A stretch of 64,000 bases of DNA from Myrica gale (lineage: Eukaryota; Streptophyta; Magnoliopsida; Fagales; Myricaceae), in assembly GCA_963930655.1 (NCBI GenBank), contig OZ005619.1, forward strand, positions 7,050,501 through 7,114,500. The letters are read 5' to 3'. Below the pieces are notes generated by a model. The model had not been told where the DNA came from. It saw only the letters and a list, made by a program, of their open reading frames with translations, and searched no databases. The position numbers and the translations under genes were made by a program. Below, one piece after another: positions 32,301-44,394 of the stretch (the stretch's first letter is position 1; each line of letters opens with the position of its first letter).

Positions 32301-34107
32301 TTGGAGGAGGGGCTTTTTCTTGTGCTTTGCCCAGTGGCAAGAGGGTTGAGGGCGTTTTTGTTTGCTGTCTCTTTTTCTTTGGGCCTTTGTGCTTTGCCAG
32401 TGGCTAGAGGGTTGAGGGCTTTTTCTTCGGCCTCTGTGCTTTGCCCAGTGTCTCTGTTTCCGTTTTTTCTTTGTTTTCTCGTTTGCGTGTTAGGGGTTTT
32501 CAGTATAATCTGCTGTACTGTTGACTCCGTTGTTGTGTGTTCTTTGTTTCTCTTATCTTTAATAAGATTGGCTTACTTATAAAAAAAAAACATGCAAATG
32601 AAACCTCAGAATCAAAACCAATACCCTTTCTGTATCACAAGCCTCGCCAAAGAAGGAGTGAGCTCAGGCCTCAATGCAACTCGACGATTTCCACGATCTT
32701 CAAAACAGTACAGCTGTTCAATGATATAGGTCTTGTTTTAGCAGATGTAACCGTTGACTGTTTGCAGAAAAACAAGGGAACACCCAAGATATAGACAAAA
32801 GCACACAAGTGAGGATGAGCCCGCATGTTTTTGCATTATTTCAAGTTGGTTACTCTTGAAATCTTCTGGAGGAGACGATATCGATTGGCTAACATGAGTC
32901 TCAGTTATAGAACATCTTTCAGGGATCAGGTATAGCACTGGTATCATTAACAAAAGGATTACAACATTGCAAATGTCACCAACTGATATCTCCACATTTT
33001 GCACCATTATCGGAAAAATGACATCTGTTTATACTGTCCCTCCGAGCTAATGTTATTTGGCAATTACTCCAGACAACTGTCAGGTGCTTAAGTGATAATT
33101 CTTGCACAACTTCACTTTTCTGAGGTCTCAAACAAGCTACACTATGATTTGGAAATTATTATCAAGTCACTGTACCAGTTCTGTTCCTTTCAAGCACAAA
33201 ATCTTGCCACCTCGAAAACTCCCATGATATGGAATATTGGAAGAATGATTACAAGGAAAGATGATATTGTGAATTTAATCAATCGCCTCCAGCTGAATCG
33301 AGTTAGAGAAATTAATAAACCATGTAATTTCAAATATGATTTACTTACTACCGCAGCTGATTGCTCCAGTTAAGGGAATACTAAGTGATGTAGGCAACTT
33401 TCGAGCTTAATATCAAGTATGCACTGGGAACCTGAGAGAAAAATGAAGCTCCTCTTTTTTTTTTTTTGATAAATAAAAAATGAAGCACATTTAAAAGAAT
33501 GAAACAACACCAATATAGTATAGACAAACCTGGTCCCTAATCTCCTCCCCGGCTTTTCTAATGAACAACGCCTCCGACTCCAGCACCGGAAAATCAACCT
33601 CTTCGAACCCAAACAACCTCGAAACCTAAATTCCATTCACCAATATTTCACAACCACCTCCAATGAAATGCAAACAAACACACGAAATTGTGAAAGAGCC
33701 AACATATAATTATAAACCCAGACCTCGCGAAAATTGTGAAAGAGCCAATTGCGGAGGCTCATTTCTTCGGGGGGAAAGTCTCTGGTTCCCTTGGGAGGAT
33801 TGACGTCGATCTTCTGCACGTCTTCCGTGATTGGAGGAGGAGAGACTGCACCAGACCTACCTCCACCACCGCCATTATCACCGACAGACTGCGCTGCAGA
33901 GGTAGAAGATAAAGAAGAGAGGTTCCTAGGGGTTATGGGAAATGGCAGTCTGGGCCTGAGGAATCTGCGACTGTGAACAAAACTAAGGGATGGAGATGAG
34001 AAGTGTGGGAGAGAAAGCAAGAAGGGCTTAAATGAGAGGTAGACGTTGAGGCGCTGGACGTTGAGGCGCTGGTGGAGGATATGGAGCGCAGCAGGGTTTG
34101 CAGGCAT
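26395..34107 (-). CDS. HRS1: Histidyl-tRNA synthetase, organellar type, 11 exons, 519 aa
   Basis: Attaches histidine to tRNA-His; class II synthetase, probably in chloroplast and mitochondrion. Exons (transcript order): 33724-34107, 33530-33625, 32625-32713, 31785-31914, 31230-31322, 31060-31134, 30168-30285, 29596-29738, 28565-28693, 26631-26794, 26395-26533. All introns are GT-AG and the phases join, giving 519 codons plus TGA. Residues 1-95 are Ser/Arg/Pro-rich, like a transit peptide. [12 protein letters not shown] lies at 104-115, motif 2 with its loop at 163-225 ([32 protein letters not shown]), HisA RGLAYYTG at 365-372, GGGRYD at 389-394, [11 protein letters not shown] (motif 3) at 409-419, then the anticodon-binding domain. 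Ala replaces the usual Asp in HisA, which I believe is normal for plant organellar enzymes. No stops or shifts: apparently functional. The symbol follows the Arabidopsis organellar gene. Confidence 0.93.
27409..28400 (-). pseudogene. LINE fragment in intron 9 of the histidyl-tRNA synthetase gene
   Basis: Minus-strand frame 27547-28173 contains the plant LINE zf-RVT domain: [55 protein letters not shown]. Its 3' end reads CAATAAAGCTTTTCTTAT then a poly-A run (T-run at 27409 on the plus strand). The upstream reverse transcriptase is missing or scrambled. It lies in the gene's own orientation within the 1.77-kb intron, so it is transcribed with the gene. No clear target duplication was found. 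Confidence 0.72.
32068..32590 (+). mobile_element. LINE-derived 3'-end insertion in intron 3
   Basis: Ends CTTTAATAAGATTGGCTTACTTAT plus A-run at about 32581, in the style of plant LINE tails. Flanked by a 14-bp direct repeat ACATGCAAATGAAA (32054-32067 and 32590-32603), the mark of target-primed reverse transcription. The body contains repeats of TTTGCCCAGTGGC...AGAGGGTTGAGGGC. There is no coding domain. It is antisense to the host gene, and its right edge is only about 20 bp from the exon 3 donor at 32624. Confidence 0.75.
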
Positions 34108-34300
34108 GGTGGTGGTGTGAGAGTGTGGCAGTGAGTGACAAGGCGCGGTTCACCCGCACGCTTCGCTAGATGTTTTCGCATATTTGCCCCGCGCGTTGGA
34201 TAACAGGGGTTGTTGGGCCTAGGCTATTTACATGGACCTGCTCGATGACATGCCAGGCGTACCGTTAATAGGAAAAAGTTAAAAACCTACCGTTATGGGC
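34108..34300 (-). promoter_or_regulatory. 5' leader/proximal promoter of histidyl-tRNA synthetase, with overlapping uORF
   Basis: No convincing TATA box lies within 200 bp of the ATG, as for many housekeeping genes. An upstream ATG at 34181 opens an 82-codon frame that overlaps the main start in another frame and ends at 33933. If the transcript starts upstream of 34181 it would lower translation from the main ATG, or could favour a shorter product. The transcription start is unknown. Confidence 0.35.
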
Positions 34301-35629
34301 TTCACTTGGAATTTGGGCCTGACCTAGGGTGCGCGTCTGCACCAAAAATTTCACAAAATATTTCACCAAATCACAATAAAATACTACAATATAATCTCTC
34401 TATATTCCATCAAAAAATATAAAAAGTTACAAAAAATATAAAAAATTACATCTCTTCACTTTTTCACTAAACCCAATACCAAAATTTTTTCAACACAAAC
34501 ATAACCCTAATACCATTGGTATTTCAAGTTATTATACAGTTACATCAGTATTTGATGTACAACTTTAAATGAGATGGTTTTTGTAGTTCATTTTAAAAAA
34601 AAAGGTTATACCACCCCAAAAATTTCAAAAAAATTCTCAGCACATACTCAAAATGAAATCAGTTAATAAATAATTTTTTACATATTTGCCTCTAAACTTC
34701 AAAAAGAAATCTCAGCAAATCTTATGTTCCATAATCTTTAAGAAATTAACTTATGTCTAACAAATTTAAAAGTAAAAGATTGTGTTTGGACTAACCATTC
34801 TAAATCACAACCTAATCATTCTAGCAAATTTTCTTTGTCAATTTCCTCGTCTAATTCTTTCTCGAGAAGGTTCATTTCTGGATCTCAACAACCTCAGATT
34901 TTGCGGCCTCCTCTGTTTTCTTTTGTCGTAGATTTATCTTTTTTCAGATAATAATCGGTTTCGTATAACAACACTACCACTGCATGAAAAAGCTAGCCAC
35001 AACAAGATCTGAATTCAAAAAAAGGACAACGACACGTAAAGCAATCATGATCCTTCCTGTTGGCTAGAGCAAGTGGTTGGAAACCTAAACCCTAATACAT
35101 GATGTTGACTAGATATTAAACAATGGCCCAATGCATGAGCAGCGGCGAAACCAAAAATCCAATCGATATGGGTCAAACTCCTAAGAAAAAATGACAAAAA
35201 AATTTACAAGTTAATGCAAAAAAATATCTTAATTCTTAGAGTTAAAATATCAAAAATTAAGGACTAAAACACTAAAAATATTGAGATACACGTATCGTAC
35301 TATTTATGATACTGAGAGGTGGCAATTGGATCCAACGAGACTGCATATTCTGAAAACGTTGTAAAATATAAAGGGAAAAAAAAAGACATCCAAATTTTTT
35401 ATAAAACCTGATCAAAGGTTCCATATGAAAGCCCAAAATGTTGAGCCCAAAGATCAATTGGGAGCCCACTCAATCGAATGGTGTCACTTTTTCAACAGAA
35501 ATTACACAAAGAATGGAATACCAAAAAGCTATTACGACCAACCTGGGCGCATAGAAGCCTAAGCACCAACGTCCCTATGTACCATAGTGACTGTGTTGGG
35601 GGTGGACTTGGCTTAAGACGTATAAAAAA
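34301..35629. other. Intergenic, no gene recognised
   Basis: AT-rich sequence with TTTCACAAAATATTTCACC-type short repeats (34350-34460). Open frames here are short and lack motifs. Confidence 0.5.
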
Positions 35630-35902
35630 GGTTAATTACAAAAATCCTCCACGAATTTACATGGCAATCTCAAATACCCAAGTGTACTCGAACTCCTGAC
35701 AACTCACCCCCATGGATTATGTGGCACGTTATAATTCACCTTTTGACCCATATTTGACGTTAAAGTGAATGTTTTTTGTCACACGTGGAGAGCACGTGAC
35801 ACCCAGACCAAGCGAAAAGACCAAATTGTCCCTCACGCACCCTAACTATTCGACTAAACATTAAACACACTTGAAGATGCGATGCATTTTGACCATAATG
35901 AA
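35630..35902 (+). repeat. Mutator-like terminal repeat, left copy
   Basis: Begins GGTTAATTACAAAAATCC and includes CAATCTCAAATACCC, GTACTCGAACTC, GCACGTGACA and AAAAGACCAAA. The reverse complement of 43780-44041 has the same blocks in the same order, at roughly two-thirds identity by eye. The start GG(G)TTAATTAC is of Mutator-MITE style. It is either one end of an 8.4-kb element or an independent MITE copy. The preceding 9 bp, TATAAAAAA, resemble but do not equal the A-run after 44041. Confidence 0.55.
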
Positions 35903-36329
35903 AGACAAGAACCTCTTCTCGGTCATAGTCTTCTACTACTTGGTCATTTATTTCGGAAAGCTTAGGGCTTGTTCGTTTGGTTGAATTTTTGAAAATTCGC
36001 ATTCAAGCTTTTACCTATTCAAACCGAACATGAAGAAATGAAGGATGCAGCTAATTTGTTTCCTAATTTGCCCTGGTCAAACTGATGATGAATTACCGAA
36101 GTATCCTACTTTATTCCGTTGAGGACATAAAAGGAGAAGGGTAAAATGGGTGTGTAAAACATGTGGCCCCCACATGGGCAGTGAATTAAATTCGAAGGGC
36201 TTGTGAATGGACGAAAAAGCCTGACTGATGTCTTCTGCGTTGAGTTAGTTGAGGATGAATATGGCCATTTCACTTGACAAAAGTTGACTTCGGTCTATTT
36301 TTCGATTTTCCCCTCCCCTGTTGACATGA

Positions 36330-36910
36330 AAGAAGGCATCTCTAACAATCATACGAGCAGCAGGATGAGGAGACGTTTGCCTCGAGCTATGGCCGACGAA
36401 GGGAACGTTGAAGCTGCAAAACCACAGAGGAGGATATACAACCGAATGGACTCATGCGGCGTGCACCTGCTCAAGGCCCTTCAACTGAAGAGGAAGAGCG
36501 ACGTCTCAACATTGCTGAGCGTGCTCGATCTGTACAAATTGACCTTACGGATGATGACACTTGTCTTCCTTACACCTCTGGAGGGATACAAGGAGGACTC
36601 GAAAGCGCCCATCTCCTATGCGTTTGGGTAGCGGTCTACGTAAGAAGCAGTCCCGGGATGGGGAGACTGCGGCAGACCCCTGGGAAGAGGCATCTTAGAA
36701 TTATTTAAGGGCCAAGGCTGATCAGATTGCAAGTTCATACATTTCCCGCACTACTCTCGTGGATGAGTGAATTGATGGCGTCTATGCTATTGACCCTCCT
36801 CTAGAAGTAGAGGTCGCTGCCATGGTGGTGGATCGTATAAGAGAGTTCCACCTTTAGACAAGCATTCATGAGGATCCACGCGGAGAAATGTCGACACTAC
36901 GTGATTCACA
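36330..36910 (+). pseudogene. Unrecognised coding-like remnant
   Basis: Frames joined by shifts read MRRAPAQGPSTEEEERRLNIAE, RARSVQIDLTDDDTC, then RAKADQIASSYISRTTLVDE and PPLEVEVAAMVVDRIREF. The amphipathic, charged composition looks protein-derived, but I do not recognise the family. Possibly an accessory ORF of the Harbinger element that follows, or a captured gene piece. Confidence 0.3.
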
Positions 36911-37549
36911 TGAAGTAGTATTTAAATTTTTAACTAGTATATTTTGTTTGTACTATAATTTTATGTTGAAACTTTATTCCATTTTTGCTTTCTGTTAGTG
37001 CGAGCTGAACTATCTTATGAGTAGGCTATTTTCTGTTTTCACGATGTTGTTTTCAATACTTTGAGTACTTATATATTTATAATTTCGAATGCTATGTATT
37101 TGGTTGCCTTCCATTTCTGTTTTATGGTGGTGGTTCTTGTTTAGTCTCCCAAATTTGTGTTTTGTTTTCTTTTTCAGTATTACGTCATGTTTGTTGTGTT
37201 TTCTTTGGAAAGTTGCCTATGCTGCGTAGAATTATTTGTTTCATTGTTGTGTTTCATGCTCATAATTATTTGTTTTAAGTCATGTTTTTATAGTTGTCGT
37301 CATGCTCAGGATCCATTGTCTTCCTCCGACAACATTATGACCTTGTTATTTCCTATATATCATGTCCCACTCCACCTATACTTGATGATCCTTCATTCAC
37401 AACTTAATACATCCACGTGTGATCAAGAGATTATAATCTCAATCCAGGACGAAATTAACCATGAATGGAGATTCTTTAGACGGTAAAATTGGTTTGTTTC
37501 TATAAGCTCTCATCATATATAACACCATTTTCTAGTGGCTTCGTGGTAT

Positions 37550-37738
37550 GTGTCGACACAAGGTCAGCACGTGTTGACACTTCAAAAATTGGTATGGAAA
37601 TGTGCTCTATGGAGATAGTTCAATGTGTCGACACATTGAAACTTAGTCTGAAATTTTTGCTTTCTAGTGTCGACACCATGAATTCAACTTTCTAGTGTCA
37701 GTGCAATGTGTCGACACTAGTCTTCAATGTCTCGACAC
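37550..37738. repeat. Third, decayed GTGTCGACAC array
   Basis: Perfect palindromes at 37550, 37625, 37667 and 37708; variants GTGTTGACAC at 37571 and GTCTCGACAC at 37729. Two intact pairs (37550/37571 and 37708/37729) keep the 21-bp start-to-start spacing of the solo-LTR arrays. The surrounding sequence does not otherwise resemble those LTRs. Confidence 0.7.
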
Positions 37739-38040
37739 TTATAAGTGCTGGAGAGAAAAATCAGTATCTTGAAAGTGTTCAATCCATTCCAAAACTTCTT
37801 TAAACGCATACATTATGAAAAATTGATCTTATCAACTTATGTAATAGTGTTCAAGTACTTTTAAAAATAATTTTGATAAATAACCTCAATATAAAATCTA
37901 AAAGTCTTCAAAAGTTAGAATTTTTTTATCATCAAAATCAAATGTGGATTGTTTACAAAACAACCTTGGGCTAACAATGTAGTATTTAAATTTGAAAACC
38001 TCTTTTATTAATTCCCTTATTCAATGTAGATTAAATGGAT

Positions 38041-39236
38041 CTTGAGCACGACAACTATAGTGGTGATATGAACCATATGAGTCGGAGGAAGACAATCCCT
38101 ATAACAGCGATGAACCAATTGAGTCGGAACATGATGAGCAAGTAGATTTTGTCTCAATTGATATAAAGAGCAACCGCACGGACAATAATGACCAATATGC
38201 TTATAACAGTGATGAATTATATGTTTTAGAGTTAATTGATGAGGGCCGAAGAAAAAGAGCACAAGCTCAACTCATGTCTCGACGCCTCCTACAGAACACG
38301 TCAATTCTTACGGGCAACTCACATGGAAGGATTGCACCCGTATGTACGAGGCAATCGTAATTACTACCCATGGTTCAAGGTACTTGTCTTTTATTGTCCT
38401 TTTGCAAAAGCATTAACATATTTCGTATAAATTGGATTACCGATAATCATAATATATGTATTACGAGTGTCGAATTATTTGTAGGATTGTATCGATGCCA
38501 TTGATGGAACTTACATTAGTTGTTGGGTGCCCAAGTCGCTACATGACGTGTACCGATGTCGAAAGGGTTTTTTGGCACAGAATGTGCTATGTGCAGTTGA
38601 CTTCTTAGGAAAGTTCACATTTGTGTCTTGTGGATGGGAGGGTACAAACCATGATGCTTGTGTTTTAATGGACGCAATTTAAAGCCCGATAAACGAGTTT
38701 CCAATGCATAAGCCAGGTACAACTTATGTATTATTGGAGGTGCATTGGATACTAGTGAGGAGGTTAACTGTAGCTAACTGTTACATTGACATTGCAGGTT
38801 ATTTTTACGTAGTAGATTCAAGCCTCACTTGATTGAATGGATTTCTGCCGCCTCACAGGTCGACTAGGTATCATTTGAGTCGATTTCGAGAGTCCGGTGA
38901 GGCAAAAGGACCGAAGAAGCTCTTCAACTACCGACATTCATTACATCGCAATATAGTGGAGCGAATGTTCGGTAAATGGAAGGGAAAGTTTGTCATATTG
39001 ACAAGATGCCATGATATAAGCTAACTAGTCAACGAAATATCATAATGGCATGTGTTGTTGTTCACAATTTCCTATTAGAGCAAGGCGATCCAAAGGCATT
39101 TGCTCCTGACTACCAGGAGTTAGTTACGAGGACGTTGACGACACGAGCAGCTCTGGTGACGCTTCGTGTAGTGCATCTCAGACATTTCACCGAGATAGTT
39201 ATGTCGATTACTTGCTTATTAGTAACCTATTTATGA
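38041..39236 (+). pseudogene. PIF/Harbinger transposase (DDE_4 type) pseudogene
   Basis: Nuclease that cuts and pastes Harbinger elements. The N-terminal part reads QLMSRRLLQNTSILTG; exon 1 ends at NYYPWFK (donor 38380). Exon 2, 38485-38716, reads DCIDAIDGTYIS, RKGFLAQNVLCAVDF and FVSCGWEGTNHDA. Exon 3 from 38798 reads GYFYVVDSSLT, GFLPPHRSTRYHLS, LFNYRHSLHRNIVERMFGKWK. The three acidic residues of the DDE triad (AIDGTY, YVVDS, IVERMFG) are all still there. The domain between exon 1 and exon 2 is shortened. Stops after LMDAI, SSLT and CHDIS kill it. It abuts phytoglobin exon 3. Confidence 0.78.
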
Positions 39237-39311
39237 AACATGGTAATTTTGCTTTGTATTTAGCATTTCAGTGTTTTAATTAACTTTATTTGGCAACCAT
39301 ATGAGAATTCA

Positions 39312-40365
<1,054 letters not shown>

Positions 40366-40433
40366 CTACAGACTTCTCTTTTGTCAACAAATTAAGGAGA
40401 TATCTAAAATGCTGCAGTGGGATTTTGACAAAT

Positions 40434-40452
40434 TTCGGATATATAGCTTCTA
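40434..40452 (-). promoter_or_regulatory. TATA box of the phytoglobin fragment
   Basis: The minus strand reads GCTATATATCCG, about 120 bp upstream of the ATG at 40320. The promoter-proximal region came along with the fragment. Confidence 0.5.
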
Positions 40453-40940
40453 TACCGATCCTAGAGAAAGATGAGAGTCGGATCTTCATGCCTTGAAGAG
40501 CCATGTTCTTGGGGGTCTACATTCGGGTGACAACGTGTGCCTTAAAACCAGTGGCTGCTTGTGGCAGGAGAACATGATTTTTGCTTCATCTCGAGCTGAG
40601 TGTCTGATGGGCTTGACAGTAAGGTTTACCCTCGTACGTATGCTAATGGGTATCGAAAAATCGAATAATAAACTATATAGTACATACTTATCCAACAAAT
40701 GTCCATAACCAAGTGTTCCTTCCATATTCCATGCACATACTAATCTAAATTAATCTTTATTCTTATCCAGCTAGTTGTCTAAGTAATTTTAACTCTTCAT
40801 ATACTCGTAATAGTGCCTATCATACACATTCATTAATTAATTTTTTTTTCCAATTTTACGTTAGCTAGCGCAAGTCCTCTCTTACGTATTACAAAAGGGA
40901 AATGGGGTGTGACATTTACATAACACCCACTTATTAAATA

Positions 40941-41427
40941 GGGGTAAACTCATAGTTAGACCCCTATATTTGGGCAAAAATCAAGTTAGCCCCATATTTT
41001 TCAATCCAACAATTTGAGACCCATAACTTTCAAAACCTATCAATCTTAGCTCCCCGTCTAAATCAGGTGTTAAGTCCGACGGAAATTCACGCAAAATGAC
41101 TAAAATGCCCCTCCAAAGCTATTTTTTTAAAATAATAATAATAAATTTAAGAAATAAATATATTATTGAAATAGAGTTTCAATATAGTTTTATTTAAAAA
41201 ATATCATTTTTATTTTTAATGATTTTTTTAAATATTTTTAGTAATTTTATTTTGGAAGGGCATTTTGGTCATTTTTCATACTTTTCTGTCTGATTTAACG
41301 TCTAATTTAGACGAGGGGCGAAGATTGATAGGTTTTGAAAGTTATGGGTATCAAATTGTTGGATTGAAAAATACGGGGCTAACTATGATTTTTGCCCAAA
41401 CATAAGGGGAAATTATGAGTTTACCCC
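40941..41427. mobile_element. Mutator-type MITE, 487 bp
   Basis: Terminal inverted repeats start GGGGTAAACTCATAGTTAG and end ATTATGAGTTTACCCC; the inverted similarity extends far inward (CTATCAATCTTAGC versus its complement), so it could fold as a long hairpin. A perfect 9-bp target duplication TATTAAATA lies at 40932-40940 and 41428-41436, diagnostic of Mutator-like transposition. No coding capacity. Confidence 0.9.
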
Positions 41428-42074
41428 TATTAAATACGTTTAAGCCTCACCATGATGAGGTTTTTTTGAATCTTTTTTAAACACTTTTTTTTTAAGCAAA
41501 AAATACTCCGAGTACAGGTCGAATCTGTAAAACTACTTTCGTAAAAGATAACTTAAGTATGGTTTACGTACTAACCCTTCGAGCTTCGTAGAGCCAGACA
41601 TCGTTTATACGCTTCGTCCTATGATTTCAGATTAAAGTTTCTCACAAAAAAAAATTTAGGAAAAAGGAAATAAGGGAAAAAAAGATGAATTTCTTTTTGC
41701 CTTTTTTTGTGATAAATTATTTTTTTTCCTTGTTATTAAATTCAGTCAGAAAATCCTTTTTCGTCATAGGATCTAAAAAAATGAGTGGAAGACGTGATTC
41801 CAATTTCTATTACAGAGGCTTTGTGGGCGGACAATATGAACTAGTTGATCTTGTGGGTTTATTTCCATGTTTGCTTTAGGAGGACGATGATTTTCTAATT
41901 TCAGTAAATTTGTCCATGAGAATAGTTTATATGTATTTTAAATCGCAGGGTAGTTATATGATTTTGAATCGTCCATGTTGATGACTTATCTTTCCCACCT
42001 AGGTAACACCTCAATATCTTTCATATATTTGTATAACAAAGAAAATAGAAAACAAAAGGGATTATTGTTAAATT

Positions 42075-42480
42075 ATATCCCTACTATAAATAAATATCAA
42101 CATTTGTATCAGAATAAAAAAATGGAAAATAGAAAATAAAAGGGATTTGTCCAAAATATAGTAAATGTTATAAGTAAATATCAAAATTTGTATCACAATA
42201 AAAAATAGAAAATAGAAAATAAAAGGGATTTTTGGAATTATAATAAATATTATAAATAAATATCAACATTTGTATCACAATTAAAAATAGAAAATAATAA
42301 AATATTTTTTCAGAATTATAATAAATATTATAAATAAATATCACCATTTGTATCACAATAAAAAAATAAAAAATAAAAACATAAATGTAAATATTATTTT
42401 CAGAATAAAAAAAAAGTAGAACATTAAAGGAATTTTCAGAATTATAATAAATATCACAAATAAACATCAATATAAATATA
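42075..42480. repeat. AT-rich tandem repeat, about 82-bp unit
   Basis: At least four units, marked by TATCAACATTTGTATCAC-like sequence at 42095, 42179, 42261 and 42339, with AAATAGAAAATAAAAGGGATT between. Long minus-strand frames here are low-complexity artefacts. Confidence 0.8.
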
Positions 42481-42702
42481 ATTTTATGTTTTTCTTTTCT
42501 ACACACGTCCCAATAAAGGTAATCTACAAATAACAACCTTAAAAAACATCACTTCTTTTCTCTCACTTATTAATAAAAATCAACAACTTCTACACAAACA
42601 CTAATACAACTCAATCATCACCTAAAAATTCTCAAAATTCTTCAAATCCTAAAAATCTCTTCAACAACTTCTACACAAACACTAATACATTCTCTTGCTC
42701 TC

Positions 42703-43196
42703 TCACCCTAGACGACCTGCCTTTGCTCTCCTGGAAATCGTCCATGGATAGAGCCTATGATGCCTCGATTTTCTCGGATTAGAACGAGAATGACGACATG
42801 AAGTGTCGTTGGACCGACGTTTCATGCATGAGCGTCACGAGAGAACGGGGTTAGGATCGCTATGGCCGAAAGAAATCTTCTGGGGGTATATTCTGTCCGA
42901 GCTCGGGAACTTGGTTTATCTAAGGCGTCTCAACCTCCACACCAACAATTTCTACAACTCCATACCTTCCCAGCTCTTCAATGCCACCTCACTGCACAAC
43001 ATGTTCCTTTACGGTAACAATCTGTTCGGTTCTCTCTTTGGATTAATCCGAAAGACCCTGAAGAATTGCAAGCAGTTGTAGGGCTGGTTCTCACGAGAAA
43101 CAAGTTCTTTGGCAATGTGCCCACCGGAATTTTTCGGTGACGGTTAGTTTTGATCTCCAAAACAATAAGTTGAGCGTCGAAATACCGGATCTGTAG
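42703..43196 (+). pseudogene. LRR receptor-like kinase fragment (ZAR1-like extracellular part)
   Basis: Frames joined by shifts read LPLLSWKSSMD, CRWTDVSC, SELGNLVYLRRLNLHTNNFY, NSIPSQLFNATSLH, FLYGNNLFGSL, LKNCKQL and LVLTRNKFFGNVPTGIF. This is the N-terminal cap (CRWTGVSC type) and first leucine-rich repeats of subfamily III plant receptor kinases. A stop after SDX and shifts near 42855 and 43080 break it. Several repeats, the membrane segment and the kinase domain are missing. It ends before 43205 without a recognisable boundary. Confidence 0.7.
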
Positions 43197-43779
43197 AAAT
43201 GATCATTTACATAAACTAGAAAAAGACAGACAATTCGAATTGTTGCAGCTGCCATAGAACCCGAATTTGTGCTTGTTGTCCGTGTGTCAGTAGCTTCAAA
43301 CACGACGACTCTAAACTTGAGGACCCGAATGTCGTGACGTTGAGAGCTTACTACTAGACTCTAGATGACAAACGACGAACTTACAAGTTCCACTATGTCC
43401 TCAAGACTGAGAAAACGACGAATTTACGTGATCTTGGGAGAAATTAATATGTAATAGGAGAAAATAGAAAGAAGAAGTGGGATGAGAACTATCTAGAGGC
43501 AGGGAGGGAATGATTGGTCATGCAATAGGGTGCAAAAGGATTCAAATTGGGACCCAAGACATGAAGATTCTGACAGATAACGATAGAGGACACACGCGGC
43601 CAAGAGATTTTGATCATTATATATTTCAAGCGAAGCCAACGAATATCTGAAACAGAGCTAGAGAGGGAGAGAGGGTTACACGAATTACGGTATAAAATCT
43701 AGGTTTGATTTGGAGATGGACAAAGGAAGTTGATCCACGATACAGAACAAACCCTAGAGGAGATGTTACAATGAAGACA

Positions 43780-44041
43780 AACCCATTCTTCTGTCAAAAT
43801 GCACCACATTTTGGCTGAGTTTTAGTTGAATGGAATGGGGGCATTTTGGTCTTTTGGCTTGATTTGGATGTCACGTGCCCATCACGTATGATGGAAAATA
43901 TCCTCTTTAACGCCTAAACTAAGTCAAAAAGCGAATTGAAACAATACACTTAATCCATGATGGTGGGTTATAACGAGTTCGAGTATAAGGGGGTATTTGA
44001 GATTGGGGTGTAAGTCCATGGAGGGGAAATGTAATTAACCC
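43780..44041 (-). repeat. Mutator-like terminal repeat, right copy
   Basis: Inverted relative of 35630-35902, ending GGAAATGTAATTAACCC and followed by a run of nine A's. Inward of it (43660-43780) the minus strand reads through an initiator-like pyrimidine tract CTCTCTCCCTCTCTAGC. Confidence 0.55.
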
Positions 44042-44394
44042 AAAAAAAAATTTTGAAGGATTTTTCAGGGCGATGGGGTCAGTCGTCAGCAATCGCGTCT
44101 GTGTAGTTCCGCCTCTATGCATGAGTAAAGTAAATTGAACTCTTCAAGACATCTTTACCTTAGCTTTAGCTTTATTAAGCCTCAATATCAAAGTCAAATA
44201 AAATCAGCCCATTATTACTTTAGATACTCATTTCAAAACATTTTTTCTTGGTTTTGCTGTATTTCATGACATGTCTAAATCTCCACTACAAGAAATATAG
44301 CGTTAGGTAACAAAATTTTGGGTGTCAAACCAAATCTTGTCACCTAAAGTGAACTTTCCATGAAAAAATATTAATTTCGTCACCCAAAACAATC

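Noticed and set aside
33370..33636. Minus-strand frame beginning [14 protein letters not shown]
   Set aside because: Wrong frame over synthetase exon 2; the correct frame ([14 protein letters not shown]) joins exons 1 and 3 in phase.
42168..42536. 122-codon Tyr/Ile/Phe-rich frame resembling a membrane protein
   Set aside because: Translation of the 82-bp AT-rich tandem repeat; periodic and not protein-like.
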